From assembly GCF_004362665.1 (NCBI RefSeq), contig NZ_SNXR01000012.1, positions 372,001-436,000 of the forward strand: DNA of 64,000 bases. Direction: 5' to 3'. Under the pieces are notes generated by a model that made no database searches, was not told where the DNA came from, and saw nothing but the letters and a program-made list of their open reading frames with translations. Below, in pieces: positions 25,023 to 34,600 of this stretch; positions within the stretch are counted from its first letter, which is position 1, and each line of letters opens with the position of its first letter. A program made the translations under genes and the position numbers. This DNA is from Flavobacterium dankookense. Lineage in GTDB: Bacteria; Bacteroidota; Bacteroidia; Flavobacteriales; Flavobacteriaceae.

Positions 25023-27236
25023 TTAGAACCAAAACCCAACATTGACCATTGTGTATCCTTTTGCCAATTCGGGTGACCAAGTATATTTTATTTCTATTGG
25101 TCCAAAAACAGATTCGTAGCCATATCCTAGCGCATAACCATTGTGTTTTGGCTTACTGAACCAGTTTCCTGTTCCAAAAAGGTTGTCTTCTACATTGGCA
25201 TAATTGGCAGAAAAATTTATGTGGTTCTTTTTAAAGAGTTCATAATCGATGGTGAAACTTGATTTGATGTAACTATCCGCAGCAATACTAAGGAAATCAT
25301 ATCCATAAAAATGTTTAAAGTTATTAATAGTACTAAAACCATAGCCACCAAGAATAAAATTAAAAAAAGGAGTTGCTTTTCCTCCAGCACTAAATCCTAG
25401 TTCTGAATTAATATTTAAGGTTAGTTTTTTAGCAAGTTTTTTTGCAAAAAACACTTCACCTCTTACTACTGAAAATCGCTCAAAATCATTGTTGAAATCG
25501 GTTGAATATAAATAAGACTGGATGTCGCCAGAGAAAAGCCAACCGTCTTTTGGGAAGTATTTATTGTCTAATGAATCATATTTTAAATAACCAAAAATAC
25601 TAAAGTAAACACTGTTTTCGAATACTGGATTATCCTCTTCGAGTGTTTCAGATTTTATTTTTAAATATTTGTGTTCTATTCCACCACCAATTAAATATTT
25701 TTGAATAAAAACTGTTTGCATATACGCTTGATTAGTAATGTCTAAAAAGTCAATATTGATTGATTTCAAACCAAGTTGTGTCAAAAGTTCACCATTACTA
25801 AAATCAGTTTCCACATTTCGGTTAAAAGTATTTAGTCTTGATTTGAAGCCAAAACTCCAGTAAAATCCATTGTCTACATAATAGTCAATGTTGTAACGAA
25901 TATTATCTCCTAAAATGGCATCTCCAGAAAAAACATCGTTTTTAAACAATAATTTTTTGTGTGTTAAATTCACCAAAACAGCACTTTTATACAAATCATC
26001 GTAGTGCAATCCAAATTTTAAAAAGGTTTTGTTTGGATTTTCAGTTAAGTAGATTTTTAAATCGTCTTTGTTATTGCTGTTTTTTTCTAGAACATAACTT
26101 ATTCGACTGAAGTTCTGAGTGGCATTAATATTATTTATTCCAGTTTTTAGTTCATCATAAGTGATTGTTTTCCCCGATTTGAAGCGCAACTTTCCTAGAA
26201 TATATGCTTTTGTGTAATTATCAAGTTTGGTTGTAGTGATATCATTTATGTTAATAAGACTGGATTCATTTTTAAGATTTTGAACTTCATAATTCTTTTG
26301 ATTTCCGTATTTTTTTATTTGCTCGTAAACAGCAAAAGTCGCTTCTTCTCCTTTTTTGATGATTTCTTGTCCTTTATCGAATGAAATAACGCCATAGTTC
26401 GATATATCAGGCTTAATGTAAATGTCTGTCAGCTTAATATTCTCTTTCATTTTGTTAATCATGTCCAAATTAGTGATTTGAACTAAAATTCGGGTAGCGT
26501 CTTGAAGTGAATTTCTATCTTTTAAATCGTCTTGAACATCAACACCAATGATGATTTCCGCACCCATTCTACGGAGTTCTTTCACAGGATAGTTATTTGT
26601 AACGCCACCATCAATTAAAACTTTTCCGTTCAACTCAACAGGTGAGAATAACGATGGAAAAGCCGAACTTGCCATCATCGCTTGCGCTAAAAAACCATCT
26701 CTTAAAATTACTTCTTCGCCGGTTTCAATATTCGTGGCAACACAAATAAAAGGAATTGGCAATTGATTAAAATCTCTGACATGTCTAACGTTGTGCGTTA
26801 GTTTTGCTAACATGTTGTAGTTGTATATTCCTTTTGATAATGCCACAGGAATACCAAGTTTGAATTTATTAAATGGCAACGAAACAGAATACATTTCATC
26901 ATTTCTTTTTTCAAAAAAACTCTTAGAGGTTCGCGGCATATAGTCTTGCAACAATTCATCAAAATTTGTTTCTTGAAAAATAGAATCTATCTGCGTAGCA
27001 TTATACCCAGAAGCATATAATCCGCCAACGACTGCACCCATACTCGTTCCGCCAATGTAATCTATTTTTACACCTGCTTGTTCTAGAACTTTTAAAACAC
27101 CAATATGAGCAAAACCTTTTGCGCCACCGCCAGAAAGTACTAAACCAATTTTAGGTCGTTTTTGCGTAATAGTGTCTTGGGCTACAACGAATTGAAGAAA
27201 AAAAAGAAAGTAGAAGAATAGTAATGTTTTTTTCAT
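25023..27236 (-). CDS. Patatin-like phospholipase with POTRA/outer-membrane barrel (PlpD-like)
   Basis: The 737-residue precursor has a signal peptide (1-20, VVAQ). A patatin domain follows (about 28-330), with the oxyanion loop GGGAKG at 36-41, the nucleophile S65 in GTSMG and the catalytic D209 in IDGGVTNN. A short POTRA-like segment (about 345-400) precedes a C-terminal 16-strand-type Omp85 barrel (about 405-737) ending NVGFWF, with the terminal aromatic needed for barrel assembly. This is the layout of type Vd autotransporters or surface phospholipases. It starts 6 bp after uvrC on the same strand. Confidence 0.9.
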   Translation of the reverse strand: MKKTLLFFYFLFFLQFVVAQDTITQKRPKIGLVLSGGGAKGFAHIGVLKVLEQAGVKIDYIGGTSMGAVVGGLYASGYNATQIDSIFQETNFDELLQDYMPRTSKSFFEKRNDEMYSVSLPFNKFKLGIPVALSKGIYNYNMLAKLTHNVRHVRDFNQLPIPFICVATNIETGEEVILRDGFLAQAMMASSAFPSLFSPVELNGKVLIDGGVTNNYPVKELRRMGAEIIIGVDVQDDLKDRNSLQDATRILVQITNLDMINKMKENIKLTDIYIKPDISNYGVISFDKGQEIIKKGEEATFAVYEQIKKYGNQKNYEVQNLKNESSLININDITTTKLDNYTKAYILGKLRFKSGKTITYDELKTGINNINATQNFSRISYVLEKNSNNKDDLKIYLTENPNKTFLKFGLHYDDLYKSAVLVNLTHKKLLFKNDVFSGDAILGDNIRYNIDYYVDNGFYWSFGFKSRLNTFNRNVETDFSNGELLTQLGLKSINIDFLDITNQAYMQTVFIQKYLIGGGIEHKYLKIKSETLEEDNPVFENSVYFSIFGYLKYDSLDNKYFPKDGWLFSGDIQSYLYSTDFNNDFERFSVVRGEVFFAKKLAKKLTLNINSELGFSAGGKATPFFNFILGGYGFSTINNFKHFYGYDFLSIAADSYIKSSFTIDYELFKKNHINFSANYANVEDNLFGTGNWFSKPKHNGYALGYGYESVFGPIEIKYTWSPELAKGYTMVNVGFWF

Positions 27237-27242
27237 TCGGTG

Positions 27243-29042
27243 TTATTGATTGCTGATGTTGTAAAATTCGGAAATTTTTTTTGCTTTTGAAGCACCAACC
27301 ACATCAGAAATTTCTTTTTCTGTGGCTAATTTCAATCTTTTAACACTTTTGAAATGTTTTATTAACGTTAGCATTGTTTTTTCGCCGATGCCTGGAATGG
27401 TTTCCATAGACGAATTTAGCGCCGATTTGCTTCGTTTATCTCGGTGGAAGGTAATTCCAAAACGGTGGGCTTCGTTTCGAAGGTATTGAATAACTTTCAG
27501 CGTTTCTGACTTTTTATCTAGATATAGCGGAACCGAATCGCCGGGATAAAAAAGCTCTTCCAATCGTTTTGCAATGCCGATTATGGCAATTTTTCCTCGC
27601 AAACCTAAATCGTCAATACTCTTTAAAGCCGATGATAACTGTCCTTTTCCACCGTCGATAATGATAAGTTGTGGCAAAGGTTGATTTTCATCCAACAGGC
27701 GTTTGTATCGACGGTAAACCACTTCTTCCATAGAGGCAAAATCGTTTGGACCTTCAACGGTTTTTATATTAAAATGGCGATAATCTTTTTTCGATGGTTT
27801 TCCGTCTTTAAAAACCACACAGGCCGAAACAGGATTCGTTCCTTGAATGTTAGAATTATCAAAACACTCAATGTGTCGTGGCTCAACCGATAGTCGCAAA
27901 TCTTTTTGCATTTGAGCCATAATCCGATTGGTATGTCGCTCTGGATCTACAATTTGAATTTGCTTCAATTGGTCCATACGATAGTATTTAGCATTGCGTT
28001 CGGATAAATCTAGAATTTGTTTTTTATCACCCAATTGTGGTACAGTAACCTTTATGCTTTCGCCAAAATCCAACGGAAAGGGTAAAATAATTTCTTTTGA
28101 TGTCAATTTAAAGCGTTCGCGAAGTTCAACAACGGCGAGTTCTAAAAGTTCTTGGTCGGTTTCGTCTAATTTCTTTTTTAGCTCCAGCGTATAGGAACGA
28201 ATAATAGCGCCATGCGAAATTTGTAGAAAGTTAACATAAGCAACTGCTTCGTCTGAAATGATAGAAAAAACATCGATGTTTGAAATTTTTGGGTTTAAAA
28301 TCGTGGAACGCGACTGATAATTCTCTAAAACTTCTATTTTTTCTTTTATTTTTTGCGCTTCTTCAAATTGCATGTTGGCAGCAAAGTGCAGCATTTTATT
28401 TTTGAAATCTTTCAAACTTTCTTTGAAGTTTCCTTTCAATATTTCGCGAATAGCGTTTACTTGGGTTTGATAGTTTTCGAGGGTTTCATATCCTTCGCAA
28501 CCACCTTTGCAATTGCCAATATGAAATTCTAAACACACTTTGTACTTTCCTTTTTCGATATTGCTTTCGGTTAAATCATAGTTGCAGGTTCGCAGTGGAT
28601 ACAATTCCTTTATTAAATCTAAAATGGTGTTTACGGTTTTAAAGTTAGTGTAAGGACCAAAATATTCAGAGCCATCTTTAATCATCCTACGCGTTGGAAA
28701 TATTCTAGAAAAAGGTTCTTTTTTAATGCAAATCCACGGATAGGTTTTGTCATCGCGCAGCAAAACATTATAGCGTGGCTGGAGTTTTTTTATTAAATTA
28801 TTTTCCAATAAAAGCGCGTCTTGTTCAGAGGAAACTACGATGTGTTTTATCGTTTCAATTTTTCTGACGAGCACATTGGTTTTGCCATTGTCATGCACTT
28901 TGTTGAAATAGGAGGCTACTCTTTTTTTGAGATTTTTAGCTTTTCCAACATACAAAATTTTTCCGTCTTTGTCATAATACTGATACACGCCAGGATTGTC
29001 TGGAAGGGTTTGTATTTGAAGTTCAAGCGATGGGTTGGTCAT
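27243..29042 (-). CDS. uvrC: Excinuclease ABC subunit C
   Basis: The 599 residues include the N-terminal GIY-YIG nuclease (about 14-95; NPGVYQYYDKDGKILYVGKA), which makes the 3' incision. A UVR motif for UvrB contact lies at about 203-238 (NMQFEEAQKIKEKIEVL). The RNase H-like C-terminal nuclease for the 5' incision follows (about 385-530, ECFDNSNIQGTNPVSACVVF and IDGGKGQLSSA). Helix-hairpin-helix motifs (about 545-595, IPGIGEKTMLTLIKHF) complete it. The four-Cys cluster region appears as C151, C168, C176 and C180 (TCNYD, VCLEF, NCKGGC), so the likely iron-sulfur ligands are present. Confidence 0.96.
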   Translation of the reverse strand: MTNPSLELQIQTLPDNPGVYQYYDKDGKILYVGKAKNLKKRVASYFNKVHDNGKTNVLVRKIETIKHIVVSSEQDALLLENNLIKKLQPRYNVLLRDDKTYPWICIKKEPFSRIFPTRRMIKDGSEYFGPYTNFKTVNTILDLIKELYPLRTCNYDLTESNIEKGKYKVCLEFHIGNCKGGCEGYETLENYQTQVNAIREILKGNFKESLKDFKNKMLHFAANMQFEEAQKIKEKIEVLENYQSRSTILNPKISNIDVFSIISDEAVAYVNFLQISHGAIIRSYTLELKKKLDETDQELLELAVVELRERFKLTSKEIILPFPLDFGESIKVTVPQLGDKKQILDLSERNAKYYRMDQLKQIQIVDPERHTNRIMAQMQKDLRLSVEPRHIECFDNSNIQGTNPVSACVVFKDGKPSKKDYRHFNIKTVEGPNDFASMEEVVYRRYKRLLDENQPLPQLIIIDGGKGQLSSALKSIDDLGLRGKIAIIGIAKRLEELFYPGDSVPLYLDKKSETLKVIQYLRNEAHRFGITFHRDKRSKSALNSSMETIPGIGEKTMLTLIKHFKSVKRLKLATEKEISDVVGASKAKKISEFYNISNQ

Positions 29043-29136
29043 TGTTTTGTTTTGTTGTCGGTTGGCGGTTTTGAGTTATCAGTGGTATGCACAAGGTTTG
29101 CCATTCAGTAGGAATCTTTCTTTTGCCACAAATAAA

Positions 29137-29153
29137 ACGGATGTTACGGATTA
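29137..29153. repeat. Dispersed ACGGAT repeat, copy 2
   Basis: ACGGATGTTACGGATTA matches the copy in front of hppD (21821-21837) with two differences. It lies in the uvrC 5' untranslated region, preceded by the typical TTTTGCCACAAATAAA lead-in. Confidence 0.5.
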
Positions 29154-29186
29154 TATATTGGTTTAATAGTTATCTTATATTTCTAA

Positions 29187-29217
29187 CAAATTTAATTTAA
29201 AATGCCACACAAAACAA
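29187..29217 (-). promoter_or_regulatory. Candidate uvrC-patatin promoter
   Basis: TTG (29215-29217) and TAAATTTG (29187-29194) are 20 bp apart on the minus strand. The implied untranslated leader is about 140 bases and contains the ACGGAT repeat. Confidence 0.45.
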
Positions 29218-29229
29218 ATGCAACACTTT

Positions 29230-29489
29230 TCAATGGATTGAGATATTGAAGATGGCAACTAACAGGACACCATGATGAGTTTAAATACGTATTTTATTAA
29301 TGGATTTTATTAAAAATTTGATAAAATTCATTAATTATAATATAATAATTATTAAAAAATAAGTACTATACAATTAACAATTAATGTTATTTATAAAAAA
29401 ATAATTAGTAAATAATAATAGATATATAAAAAGTAATAAAAAATATATAAACTTTATTTATATTTGAATGTATAATTAAATGAAGGAAT
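29230..29489. other. Very AT-rich intergenic stretch
   Basis: Most of 29281-29480 is A or T, with long runs of AATAATA and TATATAAAAA and no ORF, hairpin with GC stem, or RNA gene that I can see. It separates the divergent uvrC and 158-residue-protein genes, so it may hold the promoter of the latter. Confidence 0.5.
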
Positions 29490-29966
29490 ATGCCAATAGA
29501 TAATTTAGGAAGTAGTCATTTTACCTCTGAACAAAAGGTGGCTATAAAAGCGGCCTTGGCTCAAATTTTTGAATTGACAGAAAGCTTAGCCGTAAATTTA
29601 ACTCCCAAAGAGCGCAGTAAATACGGTAAAGTAGGCGAAAAAGGAAAGTTGCTAATTGATAAAGTAAAATCATATCATGATACACAGCCCAACTTGCAAT
29701 CGCCAGAAGTAGATTGGGTTGAATTTGAAAAAGATTATCAGGATAGGGTTTTTACCACGGGTGTTTTATCGCAATTGGCATCGCTTGAAGAAAGGATGTT
29801 GTCTATAAAAATCCTCCGCGATTATGACAATAAAACCGATTCATTGCGTGATTATCAATATGCGAAATACAAAAACAGCTTCGGTTCCCAACCCGGATTT
29901 GAGAATAAAATCAATCAATTAAAAGTGTTTTTTCCAAAGACGGGAAAAACTAAAAAAAAGGAGTAA
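29490..29966 (+). CDS. Conserved-looking protein of unknown function
   Basis: The 158 residues are predicted to be soluble and mostly helical. Conserved-looking segments are SSHFTSEQKVAIKAALAQIFEL, NLTPKERSKYGKVGEKGKLLIDKV and VDWVEFEKDYQDRVFTTGVLSQL. There is no signal peptide or membrane segment. The protein does not match a catalytic family that I recognise. It starts after the AT-rich stretch and is 18 bp upstream of the cyclo-ligase gene, which suggests one transcript. Confidence 0.7.
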   Translation: MPIDNLGSSHFTSEQKVAIKAALAQIFELTESLAVNLTPKERSKYGKVGEKGKLLIDKVKSYHDTQPNLQSPEVDWVEFEKDYQDRVFTTGVLSQLASLEERMLSIKILRDYDNKTDSLRDYQYAKYKNSFGSQPGFENKINQLKVFFPKTGKTKKKE

Positions 29967-29984
29967 GGTCGTTATAGTATTGTT

Positions 29985-30548
29985 ATGAATAAAACGGATT
30001 TAAGAAGTAAGTACAAAGCATTACGAAATCAACTTTCAGAAGAAGAAATTGAAGATAAAAGCCTAGCGATTGCCAATCGATTACTACAGTTCGATATTTG
30101 GGAGAAAACCTATTTTCATCTTTTTCTAACCATTGAAGAGCAAAAAGAAGTGGAAACTGAATTTATTCTTCAAATTTTAGCTGGAAAAGACAGAGAGATT
30201 GTGGTTTCGAAAACTAATTTTGAAACCAGAGAAATGACGAATTATCTTTTGACGGATAATACTAAATTTCAAAAAAACGAATACAACATTTTTGAACCTG
30301 TAGATGGTATTGAAGTTCCAGTTGCTAAACTTGATGTGGTCTTTGTTCCGCTTTTGGCTTATGATAAAAATGGAAATAGAGTAGGATATGGCAAAGGATT
30401 TTATGACAATTTGCTCACGAAATGCCGAGAAGATGTTGTGAAAATTGGTTTGTCTTTTTTTGAACCCGAAGACAGTATTGATGATGTTTCAGCAGCTGAT
30501 GTTCGGTTGGATTTTTGCGTTACACCAAATGGAATTAGTAGTTTCTAA
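29985..30548 (+). CDS. 5-Formyltetrahydrofolate cyclo-ligase
   Basis: The 187 residues match MTHFS/YgfA enzymes, which convert 5-formyl-THF to 5,10-methenyl-THF with ATP. Markers are the N-terminal DLRSKYKALRNQLS helix, the EVETEFILQIL segment, VPLLAYDKNGNRVGYGKGFYD (the Gly-rich ATP and substrate site) and the final DVRLDFCVTP. Its 3' end overlaps the convergent lspA gene by 14 bp. Confidence 0.92.
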   Translation: MNKTDLRSKYKALRNQLSEEEIEDKSLAIANRLLQFDIWEKTYFHLFLTIEEQKEVETEFILQILAGKDREIVVSKTNFETREMTNYLLTDNTKFQKNEYNIFEPVDGIEVPVAKLDVVFVPLLAYDKNGNRVGYGKGFYDNLLTKCREDVVKIGLSFFEPEDSIDDVSAADVRLDFCVTPNGISSF

Positions 30549-31149
30549 TTGATTCTATTTTAGCAAATGCTTTTTTATTGAATACAATTAAAATTCCAAT
30601 TCCTGTTGAAATAGAAACATCGGCAACATTGAAAATAGCGTTGAAAAACTTGAAGGTTTTTCCACCCCAAATAGGCATCCAATCAGGGAAATTGCCTTCA
30701 AATATTGGGAAGTATAACATGTCGACCACTTCGCCATGAAACCAGGATTGATAAGGTTTGTCAGTAAACATTTCGGCTAGTTGATAATGACTATCGCTAA
30801 AAAGTCTTCCGTAGAAAACCGAGTCAATAATATTACCCAAAGCACCAGCAAATATTAATGAAATGGCCACCATTAAATAGTTAGAACTACGTCTGTTGCT
30901 TGATTCGTAGAGCCAATATCCGATTCCAAAAACCGCTATAATTCTAAAGACAGTTAGGATTAATTTTCCGTATTCGCCTGGAATTTTTGTTCCCCAAGCC
31001 ATTCCTTCGTTTTCAATAAATAGAATTTTAAACCAATCGAATACATGAACGGTTTCTCCTAATACAAAATTAGTTTTGATATAAATTTTCGAGAATTGAT
31101 CAACTAAAAGTATAATAGTTATAATTAAAACGGAATTTCGTAATGACAT
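30535..31149 (-). CDS. lspA: Lipoprotein signal peptidase (signal peptidase II)
   Basis: The 204-residue membrane protein has four hydrophobic segments (about 7-22, 63-80, 92-110 and 172-196). The two catalytic aspartates of this aspartic protease are D109 in GNIIDSVFYG and D177 in FNVADVSI; the N-terminal DQFSKIYI is also conserved. It is longer than the E. coli enzyme (164 residues) because of an insertion around 115-165, as in other Bacteroidota. It processes the lipobox proteins seen elsewhere in the window. A terminator stands between it and the upstream DksA-like gene, and a TATTTTTG element (31170-31177) suggests its own promoter. Confidence 0.93.
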   Translation of the reverse strand: MSLRNSVLIITIILLVDQFSKIYIKTNFVLGETVHVFDWFKILFIENEGMAWGTKIPGEYGKLILTVFRIIAVFGIGYWLYESSNRRSSNYLMVAISLIFAGALGNIIDSVFYGRLFSDSHYQLAEMFTDKPYQSWFHGEVVDMLYFPIFEGNFPDWMPIWGGKTFKFFNAIFNVADVSISTGIGILIVFNKKAFAKIESIRNY

Positions 31150-31169
31150 TGTCTAAAAAATTAGTGGCG

Positions 31170-31177
31170 CAAAAATA
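31170..31177 (-). promoter_or_regulatory. Candidate lspA -7 element
   Basis: TATTTTTG followed by C on the minus strand matches TAnnTTTG, 21 bp before the ATG. I see no TTG at the expected -33 position. Confidence 0.3.
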
Positions 31178-31190
31178 GTGTTTTTTTCTA

Positions 31191-31219
31191 AAAAAATAAC
31201 GCTCCAAAAAGGAGCGTTA
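31191..31219 (-). terminator. Terminator of the ileS-dksA-like unit
   Basis: TAACGCTCC-AAAAA-GGAGCGTTA forms a 9-bp perfect stem. On the minus strand it is followed by six T residues (31191-31196). It lies 20 bp after the stop at 31240. Confidence 0.85.
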
Positions 31220-31239
31220 AAGAATTTATTTTTAACGTG

Positions 31240-31620
31240 TTATCGTTGTAAATTTTTCGCTTCAATACTCATCGTAGCATGAGGAACGATTTTTAATCTT
31301 TCTTTGCCAATTAGCTTTCCAGTTACTTTACAAATACCATAGGTTTTGTTTTCTACACGGAAAAGAGCATTTTTTAAGTCGCGAATAAACTTTTCTTGAC
31401 GAATTGCCAACTGCGAGTTAGCTTCTTTAGACATGGTTTCGCTTCCTTCTTCGAATGCTTTAAACGTCGGCGATGTATCATCAGTACCATTATTTAAATC
31501 ATTCATATAAGCGCTTTTTATCAACTCTAAATCAGCTTTTGCTTTTTCAATTTTTGCTACAATAATTTCTTTGAACTCTGCTAAATCAGCATCTGAGTAT
31601 CTTAATTTTTCATCTATCAT
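31240..31620 (-). CDS. DksA/TraR-family regulator with degenerate zinc finger
   Basis: The 126 residues form an N-terminal helical hairpin (about 8-85) with acidic residues in its tip (TDDTSP), followed by a C-terminal zinc-finger-like module (about 92-122; TYGICKVTGKLIGKERLKIVPHAT). Only one Cys remains (C97), with H114 the only other likely ligand, instead of the four-Cys set of E. coli DksA. The same ICxVTGKLI form is usual in Bacteroidota. DksA proteins bind the RNA polymerase secondary channel and modulate transcription, usually with ppGpp. It starts 12 bp after ileS and is probably cotranscribed. Confidence 0.85.
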   Translation of the reverse strand: MIDEKLRYSDADLAEFKEIIVAKIEKAKADLELIKSAYMNDLNNGTDDTSPTFKAFEEGSETMSKEANSQLAIRQEKFIRDLKNALFRVENKTYGICKVTGKLIGKERLKIVPHATMSIEAKNLQR

Positions 31621-31632
31621 AATCGTTCGTAA

Positions 31633-34600
31633 TTATTTAGAAATTAATATTCTTGTTTTTATCTCGTCGAATTCTATTTCAGAACCATTTGTCACTTCAT
31701 TTTCTAAAACCAAAGTTTCAGTTAATGTCTCCGATTTGATATAGTTTTCGTTTTCTTTTATTGCTACAGCTAAACTATCTGTATGTTGTAATTGTACTTT
31801 AATTTTATCCGTTACTTCAAAACCACTGTCTTTTCTAAGGTTTTGAATTCTATTGACTAATTCTCTTGCAATTCCTTCGTTTTTCAAAGCTGGCGTTAGT
31901 GTAATGTCTAGTGCAACTGTTATGCCATTTGCATTGGCTACCAACCAACCCGGAATATCTTGTGAGGAAATCTCAACGTCTTCGGTTGTTAAAATTATAC
32001 TTTTTCCTGAAATAACAAGCACTAGCATACCTTTAGCTTCTAGTTCCGCAATTTGTTCGGGTTTGAAATTTTGTATTTCTTTGGAAATCAATCCCATATC
32101 TTTACCAAAACGAGGTCCAAGTGTCTTGAAATTAGGCTTGATTTGCTTTACTAAAACACCCGATGCATCGTCTAAAAGTTCAATTTCTTTCACGTTTACT
32201 TCGGCTTTTATCAGGTCAGAAACCGCTTCGATTTCAGTTCGTTGATTCTCGTCAAGTATTGGTATCATTATCTTTTGCAATGGTTGACGTACCTTTATCA
32301 TTTCCTTTTTTCGGAGCGATAAAACAAGTGATGAAACTGTCTGTGCTTTCATCATTTTGCTTTCAAGTGATTTATCAACAAAGTTTTCAACCGAATTTGG
32401 AAATTTCGCCAAATGTACAGACTCAAATTCCTCTGAATGTGTTGCCTGCGTTAAATCTCTGTAAAGTTTGTCCATGAAAAATGGAGCGATTGGCGCAGAT
32501 AATTTTGCAACGTTTAACAAACAAGTATAAAGTGTTTGGTATGCTGCAATTTTATCGGTTCCGTATTCGCCTTTCCAAAAACGACGTCGACACAAACGAA
32601 CATACCAGTTACTTAAATTTTCTTGAACAAAATCAGAAATGGCTCTTGCAGCTTTAGTTGGCTCATAATCGGCATAAGCTTCATCAACTGTTTTTATCAA
32701 TGTATGCAATTCCGATAAAATCCAACGATCGATTTCTGGTCTTTCGTTTAATGGAATTTCAGCTTCTGCGTATTTGAATCCGTCGATGTTTGCATATAAA
32801 CTAAAGAACGAATAGGTGTTATAAAGCGTTCCGAAGAATTTACGACGCACTTCGGCTACACCTTCAATATCAAATTTTAAATTGTCCCAAGGATTCGCAT
32901 TGGCAATCATGTACCAACGCGTCGCATCCGGACCGTATTCTGCCAAGGTCGTAAACGGATCTACGGCGTTGCCTAAACGCTTGGACATTTTTTGTCCGTT
33001 TTTGTCTAAAACCAATCCGTTTGAAACTACATTTTTATAGGCAATTTTATCAAAAACTAAAGTTCCGATGGCGTGTAAAGTATAGAACCAACCACGCGTT
33101 TGGTCAACACCTTCTGCAATAAAATCGGCTGGAAAATCTTTGTTTTCGTCAATTTTATCTTTATTTTCAAATGGATAATGCCATTGTGCATAAGGCATTG
33201 CGCCCGAATCGAACCAAACATCGATTAAATCACTTTCGCGTTTCATTGGTTTTCCTGAGGCAGAAACTAACGTGATTGCATCGACTACATTTTTATGCAA
33301 ATCAACTAAATTGTAGTTTTCCTCGCTCATGTTTCCAACCACAAAACCTTTGAACGGATTTTCTTTTTGGAAACCAGCTTCGATTGATTTTTCAATTTCT
33401 GAATACAATTCTTCTACTGAACCAATTAGTATTTCTTCGGTTTTGTCTTCGGTTCTCCAAATTGGCAAAGGAATTCCCCAATATCTTGAACGCGATAAAT
33501 TCCAATCGTTAGCATTTTTTAACCAATTTCCGAAACGTCCTTCACCTGTAGCTTTTGGCTTCCAGTTGATGGTTTCGTTAAGGTCGAACATTCTTTCTTT
33601 AACATCAGTTACTTTGATGAACCAAGAATCTAACGGATAATATAAAAGTGGTTCGTCTGTTCTCCAACTGTGCGGATAACTGTGAACGTATTTTTCTACT
33701 TTAAAGGCTTTATTTTCTTCTTTTAATTGGATGGCAATTTCTACATCTGCAGAACGTTCTGGAGCAGTTCCAGCATCGTAATACTCGTTTTTAACGTATT
33801 TACCTGATAGATTACCCAAACCTTGAATGAATTTCCCTTGTAAATCTACTAAAGGAACAGGATTTCCATTTTCGTCAAGAACCAACATTGGCGGCACTTC
33901 TGGCGTTGCTTCTTTCGCAACTTTAGCATCATCAGCACCAAAAGTTGGCGCTGTATGAACAATTCCGGTTCCGTCTTCTGTCGTTACGAAATCTCCTGAA
34001 ATTACTCGGAAAGCATTTTCTGGATTTTGATAAGGTAAAACAAATTGCATTAGTTGTTCGTAGCGAATTCCGACTAAATCTTTTCCTTTAAATTCGGTTA
34101 AAATTTTAAATGGAATTACTTTGTCGCCAGCTTTATAATTTTCAAAATCAGATGAATTTTCGCTCGCAACAAATCCTTTTCCAAATTGTTTTCCAACTAA
34201 ATTTTTAGCTAAAATAACTTTTACAGGTTCGAAAGTGTATTGATTGAAAGTTTCCACCAAAACATAATCGATTTTTGGTCCAACTGTTAACGCAGTATTT
34301 GAAGGCAATGTCCAAGGTGTTGTCGTCCAAGCCAAGATATGAATCGTTCCAAAACCTTGAAGAAAACTTGGTAATGTTTCGTTTTTAGTTTTGAATTGCG
34401 CCACAACCGTTGTATCCGTGACATCTCTGTAACTTCCTGGTTGGTTTACTTCGTGAGACGATAATCCTGTTCCAGCTTTTGGAGAATATGGTTGGATGGT
34501 GTAGCCTTTGTATAGTAAATCTTTGTTGTAAATTTGTTTTAAAAGCCACCAAACGCTTTCCATATATTTGGATTTGTAAGTTACATATGGATCTTCCATA

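Noticed and set aside
29281..29480. Replication origin
   Set aside because: The stretch is AT-rich but I see no DnaA-box cluster and none of the usual origin genes around it.
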